In this document: positions 56,468-64,000 of the stretch, piece after piece
How positions within the stretch are numbered: the first letter of the stretch is position 1
Layout: every line of letters starts with the position of its first letter
Source: Sandaracinus amylolyticus
Lineage (GTDB): Bacteria; Myxococcota_A; Polyangia; Polyangiales; Sandaracinaceae
Assembly (NCBI RefSeq): GCF_021631985.1
Contig: NZ_CP070225.1
Span: forward strand, 3,596,001 to 3,660,000
Direction of reading: 5' to 3'
Length of the DNA stretch: 64,000 nt
The notes under the pieces: model-generated
Told to the model about the DNA's origin: nothing
What the model saw: the letters and a program-made list of their open reading frames with translations, nothing else
Database searches by the model: none
Made by a program: the position numbers and the translations under genes

Positions 56468-59419
56468 TCAGTAGCGGCGCAGCAGGCGCAGCATCGACGC
56501 GATGCGGTCCGCCGCTTCGGCGCGCTGATCGTTCGCGATCTCGCCGAGCAGGGTCTCGAGGCTGGCGCGCGCCTGGGCGAACGCGTCGCGCATCGAGCGC
56601 TGCTCGCGCTCGGACTGCGTGATGCGGCCCTCGAGGACCATCAGCTGCGCGTCGCGATCGCCGAGCGTCTGGTGCAGGCGGCGCAGGTCCGCGTCGCGCT
56701 CGGCCGAGCCACCGTTCTGCTCGGCGTGACGGCGCGCCTGGTCGAGCTCGCGCTCGAAGCGGACGGCGCGCTCCTCGGCCATCAGCACGCGCTGCACGAG
56801 CTCGCGCTCGTCGCCGGGCGCTTCGCCCGACTTCATGCGCTCGAGCGCGCGCAGTCGGTCGTCGCGATCCTGGAGCTGCGCGGTGAGCGACCGGAGCATG
56901 AGCTCGCGATCCTCGGCCTCGCGCTGGAGGTCGCGGAGCTGCTCGCGCAAGCGCGCGTCGCTCGCGGGGGCGGTCGCGGCGATGCCGCCGGTGTCGAGGC
57001 CGCTCGCGATCGACGAGAGGATCTGACGCGCCTCCGCGAGCGCGCGGCGGGTCTCGTCGTGCTCGCGGGCGAGGCGCTCGCGCGCACGCTCGGACTCGGC
57101 GATGCGCGCGTCGCGCGACTCGAGCTCGCGGCGCTCTTCCTCGGCGCGGACATCGGCGACCGCGCGGGCGGACTCGAGCGCATCGCGCAGCTCGGCGACC
57201 GTTGCATCGAGCTCGCGGATGCGGCGCTCGAGACCGTCGCGGCGCGCCGACGCGCCCGCGAGCTCGCTCTGCACGCGACCGACCAGCGCGTCGCGCGTCG
57301 AGAGGCGCACCGCGAGCTCGGCGGCGCGCGTCGACTCGGCGTCGGCGCGCGCCGCGGCCTCCTGGGCGCGCTGGGTCCACACCCCGACCGACGCGCCGAG
57401 CACCTCGACGCGCTGGCGGAGATCGTGGAGCTCGGGGCTCTCGACCGGCGCTGCCACCGGAGCCGGCGCCGGCGCGGCGAGACGTGCCTGCGCATCGCGC
57501 ACCGCGGCCTCGGCATCCGCGAGGCGCCACACGATTCCGTCGCGCTCGCCGCGCAGCACCGCGAGCTCTCTCGAGTGCGCATCCGCCGCCATCCGCGCGC
57601 TCGCGAGCTCACGACCGCGCGCCTCGGCGTCCGCGAGGGCACGCGTCGCCTCGTCGGCGAGCTGTCCGAACCGCGCCTCGAGCTCGGCACGCTGGGTCGC
57701 CGCGTCGTTGCGCGCCGCGCGCGCTTCGTCCTCGGCCTTCGCGAGCTCCCGCGCGAGACGGCGCTGCTCGCCCTGCGCCTCGACCGCGTGCTCGCGCGCC
57801 TTCAGCAGCGCGCCGTAGAGACGTCCTTCCCGCTGCGACGCCTCGGCCTCGAGCTCGCGCAGCCGATCCAGCGAGCCCGGGTGCACCGCGACGACCGGAT
57901 GCACCGCGACGACCGGCTCGCCCTGGGCGCGCACGATCGCCAGCTCCACCTGCTCGCGCGCGTTCTCGAGATCGCGCTCCAGCTCGCGCGCACGCAGCCG
58001 CGCCGACGCGACGTCGTCCTGCGAGAGCGCGAGCCGCACCTCGGCGAGCCGTCGCAGCTCCTCGGTCTCCGCGAGCCGCGACGACAGACCGCGCATCGTG
58101 CCCTGCGCGAACGCGATGTCGCGCGACGCCTGCTCGCGCTCCGACTCCCGCGCGCGACGGCACTGCTCGAGCTCGGCGCGCACCTGATCGAGCCGGTAGC
58201 CCGCCTCGACCACCGCGGCCTCGGCATCGACCGCACGACGGCGCGCCGCCTCGAGCGCCGCACGCAGCTCCGCGTCGTCGCGACCACCGCCGCCGCTCGG
58301 CGGGGTCGGCGTCGCCGCTCCGCCCCGCGCCCGCGCCTCGACGAGCTCCTCGACGAGATCGCGCACCAGCACGCCGCGGCGCTCCACCTCGCCGCGCAGA
58401 TCGGTCAGCTCGCGCGCCCGCTCCGCGAGCGACGCCTCGACCCGCGCGTAGTCCTCGTCGACCGTCTCGACCTTCGCGAGCGCCGCGATCTCGCCCTTCG
58501 CGGCCTCGAGCTCCTGGGTCAGCGCATCGGCGCGCGCCCGCGCCTCGTCGAGCTTCTGCGCGCCTCGCGAGATCTCGCGCTGCGCCTGATCGAGACGGCG
58601 CTCCGCGTGCTCGCCGCGCGCCCGCAGCGCTTCGACCTCGCGCTCGAGCTCGCTGGTGCGCTCGCCCGCGCGACCGATGTCGTCCTGGCGATCGCGCAGC
58701 TGCGCCTCGAGCTGCCCCAGGCGCGCCTGCAGCTGCAGGTCCTCGCGCGGCGCACGCTCCGCCTCGCGCGGGCGCTCCACCACCGCGCGCTCGCGGCTCG
58801 CGCTCGAGGGCACCTGCACGATCGAATAGGGATCGAGCACGACCTCGCGCGCCGCGCACAGCGCGATGTGGCGCGCCGCTTCCTCGCCGCTTCCGCCGAG
58901 CAGCGAGCCGTCGAACGTCACCTCGAGCTCGCGCGTCTGCGGCGCGTAGTCGACGACCGACCACCCCGCGAAGGGCGCCTGCCCGAGCATCCGCACCCAC
59001 TCGAACCGGCGCGACAGCAGGTCGTAGAGCGCGCCGTAGTCGATCCCGTCCTCGCGCTCCTCCGCGCCGACGACGAGCACACCACGCGGCGTGAGCCACT
59101 CCGCCATCTCGCCGATGCGCTCGGGCGCGGGAAGGCCCGCCCAGAGCAGATCGGGTACCAGCACGAGGTCCCACGAGCGCGCGTCCTGCGCCGAGGGCCA
59201 CGGGCGCGGCAGGATGCGACCTCCGCGACGGGTCCCGCGGGTGCGGGTCCGCGGGGAGACGACCTCGACCGAGCGCGCCACGCTCGAAAGACGCTCGGGG
59301 ACGGCGCTCGCGGCGTCGCCGACGAAGAGCACGCGACGTCGCGCGGCGAGCTCCTCGACGTAGACCGCGAGGGCGAGATCGGCGTGCTCGCGCGCGCTCT
59401 CCGGGATGATCCTGGGCAT
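56468..59419 (-). CDS. Large coiled-coil protein with methyltransferase-like N-terminal domain
   Basis: The 983-residue protein starts with a Rossmann-like domain (about 1-190): 'RRVLFVGDAASAVPERLSSV' occupies the place of SAM motif I, and 'WDLVLVPDLLWAGLPAPERI' followed by 'LTPRGVLVVGAEE' resembles methyltransferase strands 4-5. The glycine pattern of motif I is poor, so it may be an inactive fold. From about residue 230 to the end it is almost entirely coiled coil ('LEREVEALRARGEHAERRLD', 'LRQRVEVLGASVGVWTQRAQ'), broken by a Pro/Gly hinge near 365. A -10-like TATAGT (59432-59437, minus strand) lies 12 bp before the ATG, suggesting a very short leader. It could be a cytoskeletal or polarity scaffold (inference). 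Confidence 0.7.
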   Translation of the reverse strand: MPRIIPESAREHADLALAVYVEELAARRRVLFVGDAASAVPERLSSVARSVEVVSPRTRTRGTRRGGRILPRPWPSAQDARSWDLVLVPDLLWAGLPAPERIGEMAEWLTPRGVLVVGAEEREDGIDYGALYDLLSRRFEWVRMLGQAPFAGWSVVDYAPQTRELEVTFDGSLLGGSGEEAARHIALCAAREVVLDPYSIVQVPSSASRERAVVERPREAERAPREDLQLQARLGQLEAQLRDRQDDIGRAGERTSELEREVEALRARGEHAERRLDQAQREISRGAQKLDEARARADALTQELEAAKGEIAALAKVETVDEDYARVEASLAERARELTDLRGEVERRGVLVRDLVEELVEARARGGAATPTPPSGGGGRDDAELRAALEAARRRAVDAEAAVVEAGYRLDQVRAELEQCRRARESEREQASRDIAFAQGTMRGLSSRLAETEELRRLAEVRLALSQDDVASARLRARELERDLENAREQVELAIVRAQGEPVVAVHPVVAVHPGSLDRLRELEAEASQREGRLYGALLKAREHAVEAQGEQRRLARELAKAEDEARAARNDAATQRAELEARFGQLADEATRALADAEARGRELASARMAADAHSRELAVLRGERDGIVWRLADAEAAVRDAQARLAAPAPAPVAAPVESPELHDLRQRVEVLGASVGVWTQRAQEAAARADAESTRAAELAVRLSTRDALVGRVQSELAGASARRDGLERRIRELDATVAELRDALESARAVADVRAEEERRELESRDARIAESERARERLAREHDETRRALAEARQILSSIASGLDTGGIAATAPASDARLREQLRDLQREAEDRELMLRSLTAQLQDRDDRLRALERMKSGEAPGDERELVQRVLMAEERAVRFERELDQARRHAEQNGGSAERDADLRRLHQTLGDRDAQLMVLEGRITQSEREQRSMRDAFAQARASLETLLGEIANDQRAEAADRIASMLRLLRRY

Positions 59420-59513
59420 GTGGGGGGCCGCACTATATCAGCCTCGTCGAGCGCCGGAGCGCTTCGTCGTGCCGACGGGTCCCGGTCGGGAGAGCGGGTG
59501 CTAGATTCCCGGC

Positions 59514-62483
59514 GTGCCTCCGTCCCAGGCCGCGACGGCGGCCTCTCGCTACCTCGCCCGCCTCCGCGCGCGCGCCACGCTCCTTCTCGCTGCGCGCGCC
59601 GTCGTCGCAGCGCTGGGGGCGGCGACCGCGGTGCTCGCGATCGGGGCGTGGATCGCGGGGCCCCTCGCCGCGTCCGCGATCGTGATCCTGGTGTGGTCGA
59701 GCGCGATCGTCGGCGCGGCGGTCGCTGCGGGGCTCGCGATCGCACCGGCGCGCGCCCTCGCGGGGAGCGGCGCGGCGCGGCTCGTCGCCTCGATGCGGCC
59801 CGAGCTGGTCTCGCCGCTGCGCACCGCGTTCGAGCTGAGCGCGGCGCCGATCGCCGCCGGCGCGTCGAGCCAGCTCGTGGCGGCCCACGCCCAGCGGCTC
59901 GGCGCCGAGATCGCGCGGGTCCCCGCGGAGCGCGTGGTGCCCACCGGGAAGTGGCTGCGACATCCGACGGTGATCGGCGGCGCGCTCGCGCTCGGGATCG
60001 CGGCGGGCCTCGTCTTCGGCATCGATCGCGCGGCGGCGGGCGCGTGGGCGCTGGTCCATCCCGGCGAGCAGGACGCCGAAGGAGTCCGCGTCGCGGCCGC
60101 GCTCGAGGCGGTGCAGGCGCGCCTCGTCTTCCCGGGGTACCTCGGGCGTGGCGCGACGGTGATCGCCGATCCTTCGCGCCTCGAGCTCCCGCTCGGCACC
60201 AGCGTCGAGCTCTCGGGTCGTGCCCGATTCGACGCCACCGCCGCGACGCTCGACGCGGCGGGCACCGAGGTCGCGATGGAGCGCGACGGCGAGCGCTGGG
60301 TCGCGCGCTTCCTGGTGCGCACCGATGGCCCGCTCGGCATTCGTCTCCGCGCCGACGACGGTCGCTGGGTGCGCGACGCGACGGTGCGCTCGATCCACGT
60401 GCTCCCCGACGAGACGCCGCGCGTCTCGATGCTCTCGCCCGCCGAGGACGCGATCGTCGAGGGCACCGAGACCCTCACCGTGCTCTTCGAGGCGCACGAC
60501 GACGTCGGCGTGGTCGCCGTCGATCTCGTGGTGAAGGGCGCGGACGGTCGCGAGCAGCGCCGCCGCATCGCGACGCCCGAGGCGCTGCGCACCGAGCTCA
60601 CCGGCGACGATCAGCTCGCGCTCGCCGATCTCGGCGCGTCGCCGGGGGATCGCGTCGAGGTGTGGATCGAGGCGAGCGACGGCGACGACGTCAGCGGCCC
60701 CCACATCGGGCGCTCCGAGACCCGCACCCTCACCCTCGCCTCCGAGGCGACCCGGCGCGACGAGTCCCTCGACGCGCTCCAGGAGCTCGTCGATCTCGCG
60801 GTCGCCACCCTCGCCGATCGCCTCGAGATGCCGGTGACCGACCAGGAGCCGCAGGCGCGCGCTCGCTTCGACGCGCTGCGCGCCGTCACCGAGCGCCTGC
60901 TCTTCTCGCTCGACGGATTCGCTTCGCGCGCCCGCTCCGGCGAGACCCGCCGCACCGACGCCGCGCTCTATGGCGAGGCGAGCACGCGCATCCGCCGCCT
61001 GCTCTTCGAGGAGATGCGGGCGCACGTGCCGAACGTCGCCGCGCTCGCGCAGCGGCAGCGCATCGACGCGCGCTCGGTCACCGAGCTCGAGGAAGACGTC
61101 CTGCTCCTCGCCGATCTGCTGACGCGCGCCCGCATCGAGGACGCCGCGGCGATCGCGCGCGAGCTCGAGTCGCTGCGCCGCGAGATCGCCTCGCTGCTGC
61201 GCGAGCTCCAGCGCGCCGACACCCCCGAGGCGCGCGCTGCGTTGCTCGCGGCGATCGCGCGCGCCCAGCAGCGCCTCGAGGATCTGCGCGCCCGGATGTC
61301 GCGGCTCGGCACCGCGGTGCCCCAGGAGTTCGCGAACGCGCAGGAGGCCGAGGCCCGCGAGACCCAGCAGGCGCTCGAGCAGCTGCGCGAGTCGGTGGAG
61401 CGCGGCGATCTCGACGCCGCGAGCCAGGCGCTCACCCGCCTCGAGCAGGAGATCGACGCCCTCGCCCGCGCGCTCGGCGCGAGCGAGGAGAGCTTCGCCG
61501 AGGAGCGCTTCGGGCCGCGCGATCAGGCGCTCGCCGACGCGCTCGATCGCCTCCACGGCCTCGAGGGCGAGCAGCGCGAGCTCGCGCGCCGCACCACCGA
61601 CGTGCGCGGCTCCGCGGCCCGTCGCGCCCTCGAAGCAGCGGGCGCGCGCGGCGAAGAGGCGGCCCGCCGACTCGCGGGACGCGCGCGCGAGGTGCGCGAG
61701 GCGCTCTCGCCGATCGACCGCGAGCGCCTCACCTCGCTCGAGCGCGACTCGTTCGACGCGATCCAGCAGCGCATCCGCGACGCCGAGGACGCGCTCTCCA
61801 CCGGCGATCTCGGCGAGGCGAGCCGTATGGTCGCGAGCGCCGAGGAGCAGCTCGGCGATCTCTCCCGCGACCTCGCGCTCGACGCGATGATGTTCCCCGG
61901 GCACGAGGGACAGACCGCCCGCGCCGCGCAGGCCGCGCAGCAAGCGGAGCGACGCCTCTCGGAGCTGCGCGCGTCGCTCGACGAGGCGCTGCCCGACCTC
62001 GGCGATCACCTCGGCGACGGTGAGCGCGGACAGCTCTCGGGCGATGCGCCCCGCCAGCGCACCGCGCGCGGCGCGGCGGGCGATCTCGCGGAGGCGTTCG
62101 AGGCAGGCCCCGACGGTCAGCCGCTCTCGCCCGACGCCGCCGAGCAGCTCGGCGAGATCGCGCGCCTCATGGAGGAAGGCGCGCGCGGGCTCGATCGCGG
62201 CGATCCCGCGACCGCGTCGCGCGCCCAGGAAGAAGCGGCGCGTCGCCTCACCGAGCTCCGCGAGCAGATCGAGCAGGACATGCAGCGCTCGAGCGGCGGC
62301 GGTGGAGGCGGCGACGACGGAAGCGCGGCCCCCGATTTCCGCCGCCGCGTGCAGATCCACGATCCGAATCAGTTCGAGGGGCCCATGGATCTCCGGAGGC
62401 GTCTCCTGGATGCCATGCACGAGTCGCCGCCCCAGGGATACGAGGAGTCGGTGCAGCGCTACTACGAAGGGCTCCTGCGATGA
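59514..62483 (+). CDS. DUF4175-type membrane protein
   Basis: The 989-residue protein has two N-terminal membrane helices ('LLAARAVVAALGAATAVLAI', 'AIVILVWSSAIVGAAVAAGL') and a third near 150-170. A beta-rich extracytoplasmic part follows (about 190-410, 'VRVAAALEAVQARLVFPGYL', 'PRVSMLSPAEDAIVEGTETL'), then a 500-residue helical region rich in Glu/Arg/Ala. The tail reads 'RRRVQIHDPNQFEGPMDLRR' before 'YEESVQRYYEGLLR'. This matches the DUF4175 family, often encoded with envelope peptidases or Bat-like genes. The start is GTG 59514. It overlaps the peptidase gene by four bases. Confidence 0.75.
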   Translation: MPPSQAATAASRYLARLRARATLLLAARAVVAALGAATAVLAIGAWIAGPLAASAIVILVWSSAIVGAAVAAGLAIAPARALAGSGAARLVASMRPELVSPLRTAFELSAAPIAAGASSQLVAAHAQRLGAEIARVPAERVVPTGKWLRHPTVIGGALALGIAAGLVFGIDRAAAGAWALVHPGEQDAEGVRVAAALEAVQARLVFPGYLGRGATVIADPSRLELPLGTSVELSGRARFDATAATLDAAGTEVAMERDGERWVARFLVRTDGPLGIRLRADDGRWVRDATVRSIHVLPDETPRVSMLSPAEDAIVEGTETLTVLFEAHDDVGVVAVDLVVKGADGREQRRRIATPEALRTELTGDDQLALADLGASPGDRVEVWIEASDGDDVSGPHIGRSETRTLTLASEATRRDESLDALQELVDLAVATLADRLEMPVTDQEPQARARFDALRAVTERLLFSLDGFASRARSGETRRTDAALYGEASTRIRRLLFEEMRAHVPNVAALAQRQRIDARSVTELEEDVLLLADLLTRARIEDAAAIARELESLRREIASLLRELQRADTPEARAALLAAIARAQQRLEDLRARMSRLGTAVPQEFANAQEAEARETQQALEQLRESVERGDLDAASQALTRLEQEIDALARALGASEESFAEERFGPRDQALADALDRLHGLEGEQRELARRTTDVRGSAARRALEAAGARGEEAARRLAGRAREVREALSPIDRERLTSLERDSFDAIQQRIRDAEDALSTGDLGEASRMVASAEEQLGDLSRDLALDAMMFPGHEGQTARAAQAAQQAERRLSELRASLDEALPDLGDHLGDGERGQLSGDAPRQRTARGAAGDLAEAFEAGPDGQPLSPDAAEQLGEIARLMEEGARGLDRGDPATASRAQEEAARRLTELREQIEQDMQRSSGGGGGGDDGSAAPDFRRRVQIHDPNQFEGPMDLRRRLLDAMHESPPQGYEESVQRYYEGLLR

Positions 62484-64000
62484 GGCTCCGTGCCCTCGCG
62501 ATCGCGATCTCGCTGTCGGCGCTCGTGCCCACGCTGGCGCACGCGCTCCCGCCCGGCGACGACGGCGCGCGGCTGCGCGATGCCGCGATCGCGATCGACG
62601 AGGTGCGCATCGAGCAGGCCGAGCCCCTCATCACGGCCCTCGCCACGAGCTATCCCGACGATCCCGACGTGCGCTGGGAGCGCGCGATGCTGCGCTTCGT
62701 CCGCGGCGACTACGCGGGCGCGGCGCGCGACGGCGCGGCCTCGGTGGTGCGCGCGACGCACCTGCGATCGCCCGAGGAGCGCGTCGAGATCTACCGCCTC
62801 ATGTGGGCGACCCGCGAGGTCACCCGGCGCCAGGTCGAGCAGCGCTCCGAGGACGGCCGCTACGTCGTGCGCTTCAGCCCGGGCCCCGATCGCGTGCTCG
62901 CCGAGTACGCCATCGAGACCATGCGCGCCGCCGACGAGGCGATGCAGCGCGAGCTCGGCGTGCGGGTCCCTGGTCCGATCCGCGTCGAGATCTACCCGAC
63001 CGCCGCGACCCTCTCCGAGGTGTCGAGCCTCTCGGTCGAGGAGATCGAGCGCACCGGCACCATCGCGCTCTGCAAGTGGGACCGCCTGATGATCACCAGC
63101 CCGCGCGCGCTGGTGCGCGGCTATCCGTGGGCCGACACCCTGGGCCACGAGTTCGTGCACATGGTGCTCTCGCGCGCGTCGCGCGATCGCGCGCCGGTGT
63201 GGATGCAGGAGGGCGTCGCGCGCTTCCTCGAGCGCACGTGGCGCGGCGGCGAGCCCGCGGTGCGGCTCGATCCCGCGAGCGACTTCCTGCTGCGCCGCGC
63301 GGTGCAGAACGATCAGCTCCTCTCGTTCGATCGACTGCACCCGTCGATCGCGATGCTCCCGAGCGCCGAGGACGCCGCGCTCGCGTTCGCGCAGGTCTCG
63401 ACCTTCGTGGAGCGCTTCCGCCGGGTGCACGGGCGCGACGGGTTGCGGCGCGTCGTGCAGCTGGTGGCCGACGGGACCGACGCGCGCGCCGCGTTCGCCG
63501 AGGTCGCGGACACCGGCTGGGACGAGCTCGAGCGCGCATGGCGCGCCGAGCTGCGCGAGCGCCCCGACGCCGAAGGACCGGCGCCCGCGCTCGCGCGACC
63601 GGTGTTCCGCCACGGCGAGGCCGAGGTCGACGACACCCAGGAGGTGCGGGTCGAGACCGCGCGCCGTCACCTCCGCATCGGCGATCTCCTGTGGTCGCGC
63701 CAGCGCCCGCTCGCCGCGTCGCACGAGTACGGCCGCGCGTGGGAGAACGCCGAGGGCGATCCCATCGTCGGCAGCCGCCTCGCCCGCGCCTCGCTCGCCG
63801 GCGGCGCGCCCGACCGCGCGATCGCGGTCCTCGGTCCGCTCACCGAGCGCTGGCCCGATCACGAGCCCCTCTGGGCCGTGCTCGGCTCGGCGCACCTCGC
63901 GCGCGGAGAGCACGAGCAGGCGCGCGCCGCGAGCCTCGAGGCCCTGCGCCTCAACCCGTTCGATCCCCAGCCGCACTGCGATCTCGCGCAGGTCGCGACC
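62480..64000 (+). CDS. Secreted gluzincin metallopeptidase with TPR region, 3' truncated
   Basis: The frame runs off the window end; 507 codons are visible. A signal peptide ('LRALAIAISLSALVPTLAHA', 3-22) leads to a helical pair. A peptidase MA-like domain follows with zinc motif HEFVH (223-227 in 'GHEFVHMVLS') and the third-ligand candidate Glu244 in 'WMQEGVARFLE'. TPR-like repeats close the visible part ('RRHLRIGDLLWSRQRPLAAS', 'LWAVLGSAHLARGEHEQARA'). It should be a periplasmic zinc endopeptidase. The ATGA overlap with the DUF4175 gene suggests joint action at the envelope. Confidence 0.8.
   Translation, partial: MRLRALAIAISLSALVPTLAHALPPGDDGARLRDAAIAIDEVRIEQAEPLITALATSYPDDPDVRWERAMLRFVRGDYAGAARDGAASVVRATHLRSPEERVEIYRLMWATREVTRRQVEQRSEDGRYVVRFSPGPDRVLAEYAIETMRAADEAMQRELGVRVPGPIRVEIYPTAATLSEVSSLSVEEIERTGTIALCKWDRLMITSPRALVRGYPWADTLGHEFVHMVLSRASRDRAPVWMQEGVARFLERTWRGGEPAVRLDPASDFLLRRAVQNDQLLSFDRLHPSIAMLPSAEDAALAFAQVSTFVERFRRVHGRDGLRRVVQLVADGTDARAAFAEVADTGWDELERAWRAELRERPDAEGPAPALARPVFRHGEAEVDDTQEVRVETARRHLRIGDLLWSRQRPLAASHEYGRAWENAEGDPIVGSRLARASLAGGAPDRAIAVLGPLTERWPDHEPLWAVLGSAHLARGEHEQARAASLEALRLNPFDPQPHCDLAQVAT

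Noticed and set aside
56672-62023. A 1783-codon open frame on the plus strand across the coiled-coil and DUF4175 genes
   Set aside because: It is antisense to one well-supported gene and out of frame with the other. Its product is Arg/Ala-rich low complexity, the usual shadow in very GC-rich DNA where stop codons are rare.

Overview
The window is 64 kb of very GC-rich chromosomal DNA (I judge about 70% or more by eye), densely coded on both strands. GTG starts and 1 to 4 nt start/stop overlaps are frequent. The gene content points to a Myxococcota member, most likely a Polyangiia/Sandaracinaceae-type bacterium: a FrzS/AglZ-like pseudo-receiver coiled-coil protein, lipoproteins with Asp-Ala-Gly linkers and RCC1-like or beta-helix domains, an Hsp70 with a long Pro/Ala linker, a DUF4175 protein, and a YlxR-L7Ae fusion. 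Species assignment is inference. I see no rRNA, insertion sequence, prophage or CRISPR array.

Layout. 1-7.4 kb: truncated secreted hydrolase, DoxX protein, Hsp70-like/J-protein pair, sulfotransferase, TPR/PEGA protein. 7.4-11 kb: two lipoproteins that share an N-terminal domain but carry different C-terminal folds. 11-20 kb: KamA-family aminomutase, SPFH/NfeD pair, small enzymes, a 43-bp tandem repeat array, then a four-gene minus-strand operon (RlmI-like, HAD, membrane protein, methyltransferase). 20-24 kb: TatA, PhaR-like regulator, ECF sigma factor with zinc anti-sigma. 24-32 kb: FrzS/AglZ-like protein, glycerate kinase, a surface protein, and two ArsA/GET3-type ATPases with complementary motif losses. 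32-36 kb: aconitase, a second 43-bp repeat array and a helical hypothetical gene. 36-41 kb: secreted protein, HelD-like helicase, CFA-synthase-family methyltransferase, tRNA-Cys, Cys-rich lipoproteins. 41-50 kb: the classical rimP-nusA-ylxR-infB-DUF503-rbfA-nrnA-truB translation/RNA operon on the minus strand. 50-54 kb: HerA-like ATPase, rpoZ, two unknown genes. 54-56 kb: CIRCE-controlled groESL. 56-64 kb: giant coiled-coil protein, DUF4175 membrane protein and a truncated gluzincin peptidase.

The most unusual signal is a pair of non-coding arrays with a 43-bp period (16.54-16.86 kb and 35.13-35.38 kb). Each begins at the stop codon of an unrecognised helical gene of about 220 residues. Read in the direction of that gene, the units of both arrays begin GCGCTC and share a diverged core resembling GAACRTYNCCGGA, followed by a locus-specific inverted repeat. 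The ACATTCCGGA core also occurs alone at two other intergenic sites. This looks like a repeat family that may be paired with its upstream gene, and I know of no described system it matches.

Housekeeping signals are readable: several sigma70-like promoters with -10 boxes of the form TAGNNT or TATCCT, a CIRCE operator, and hairpin terminators between convergent genes.
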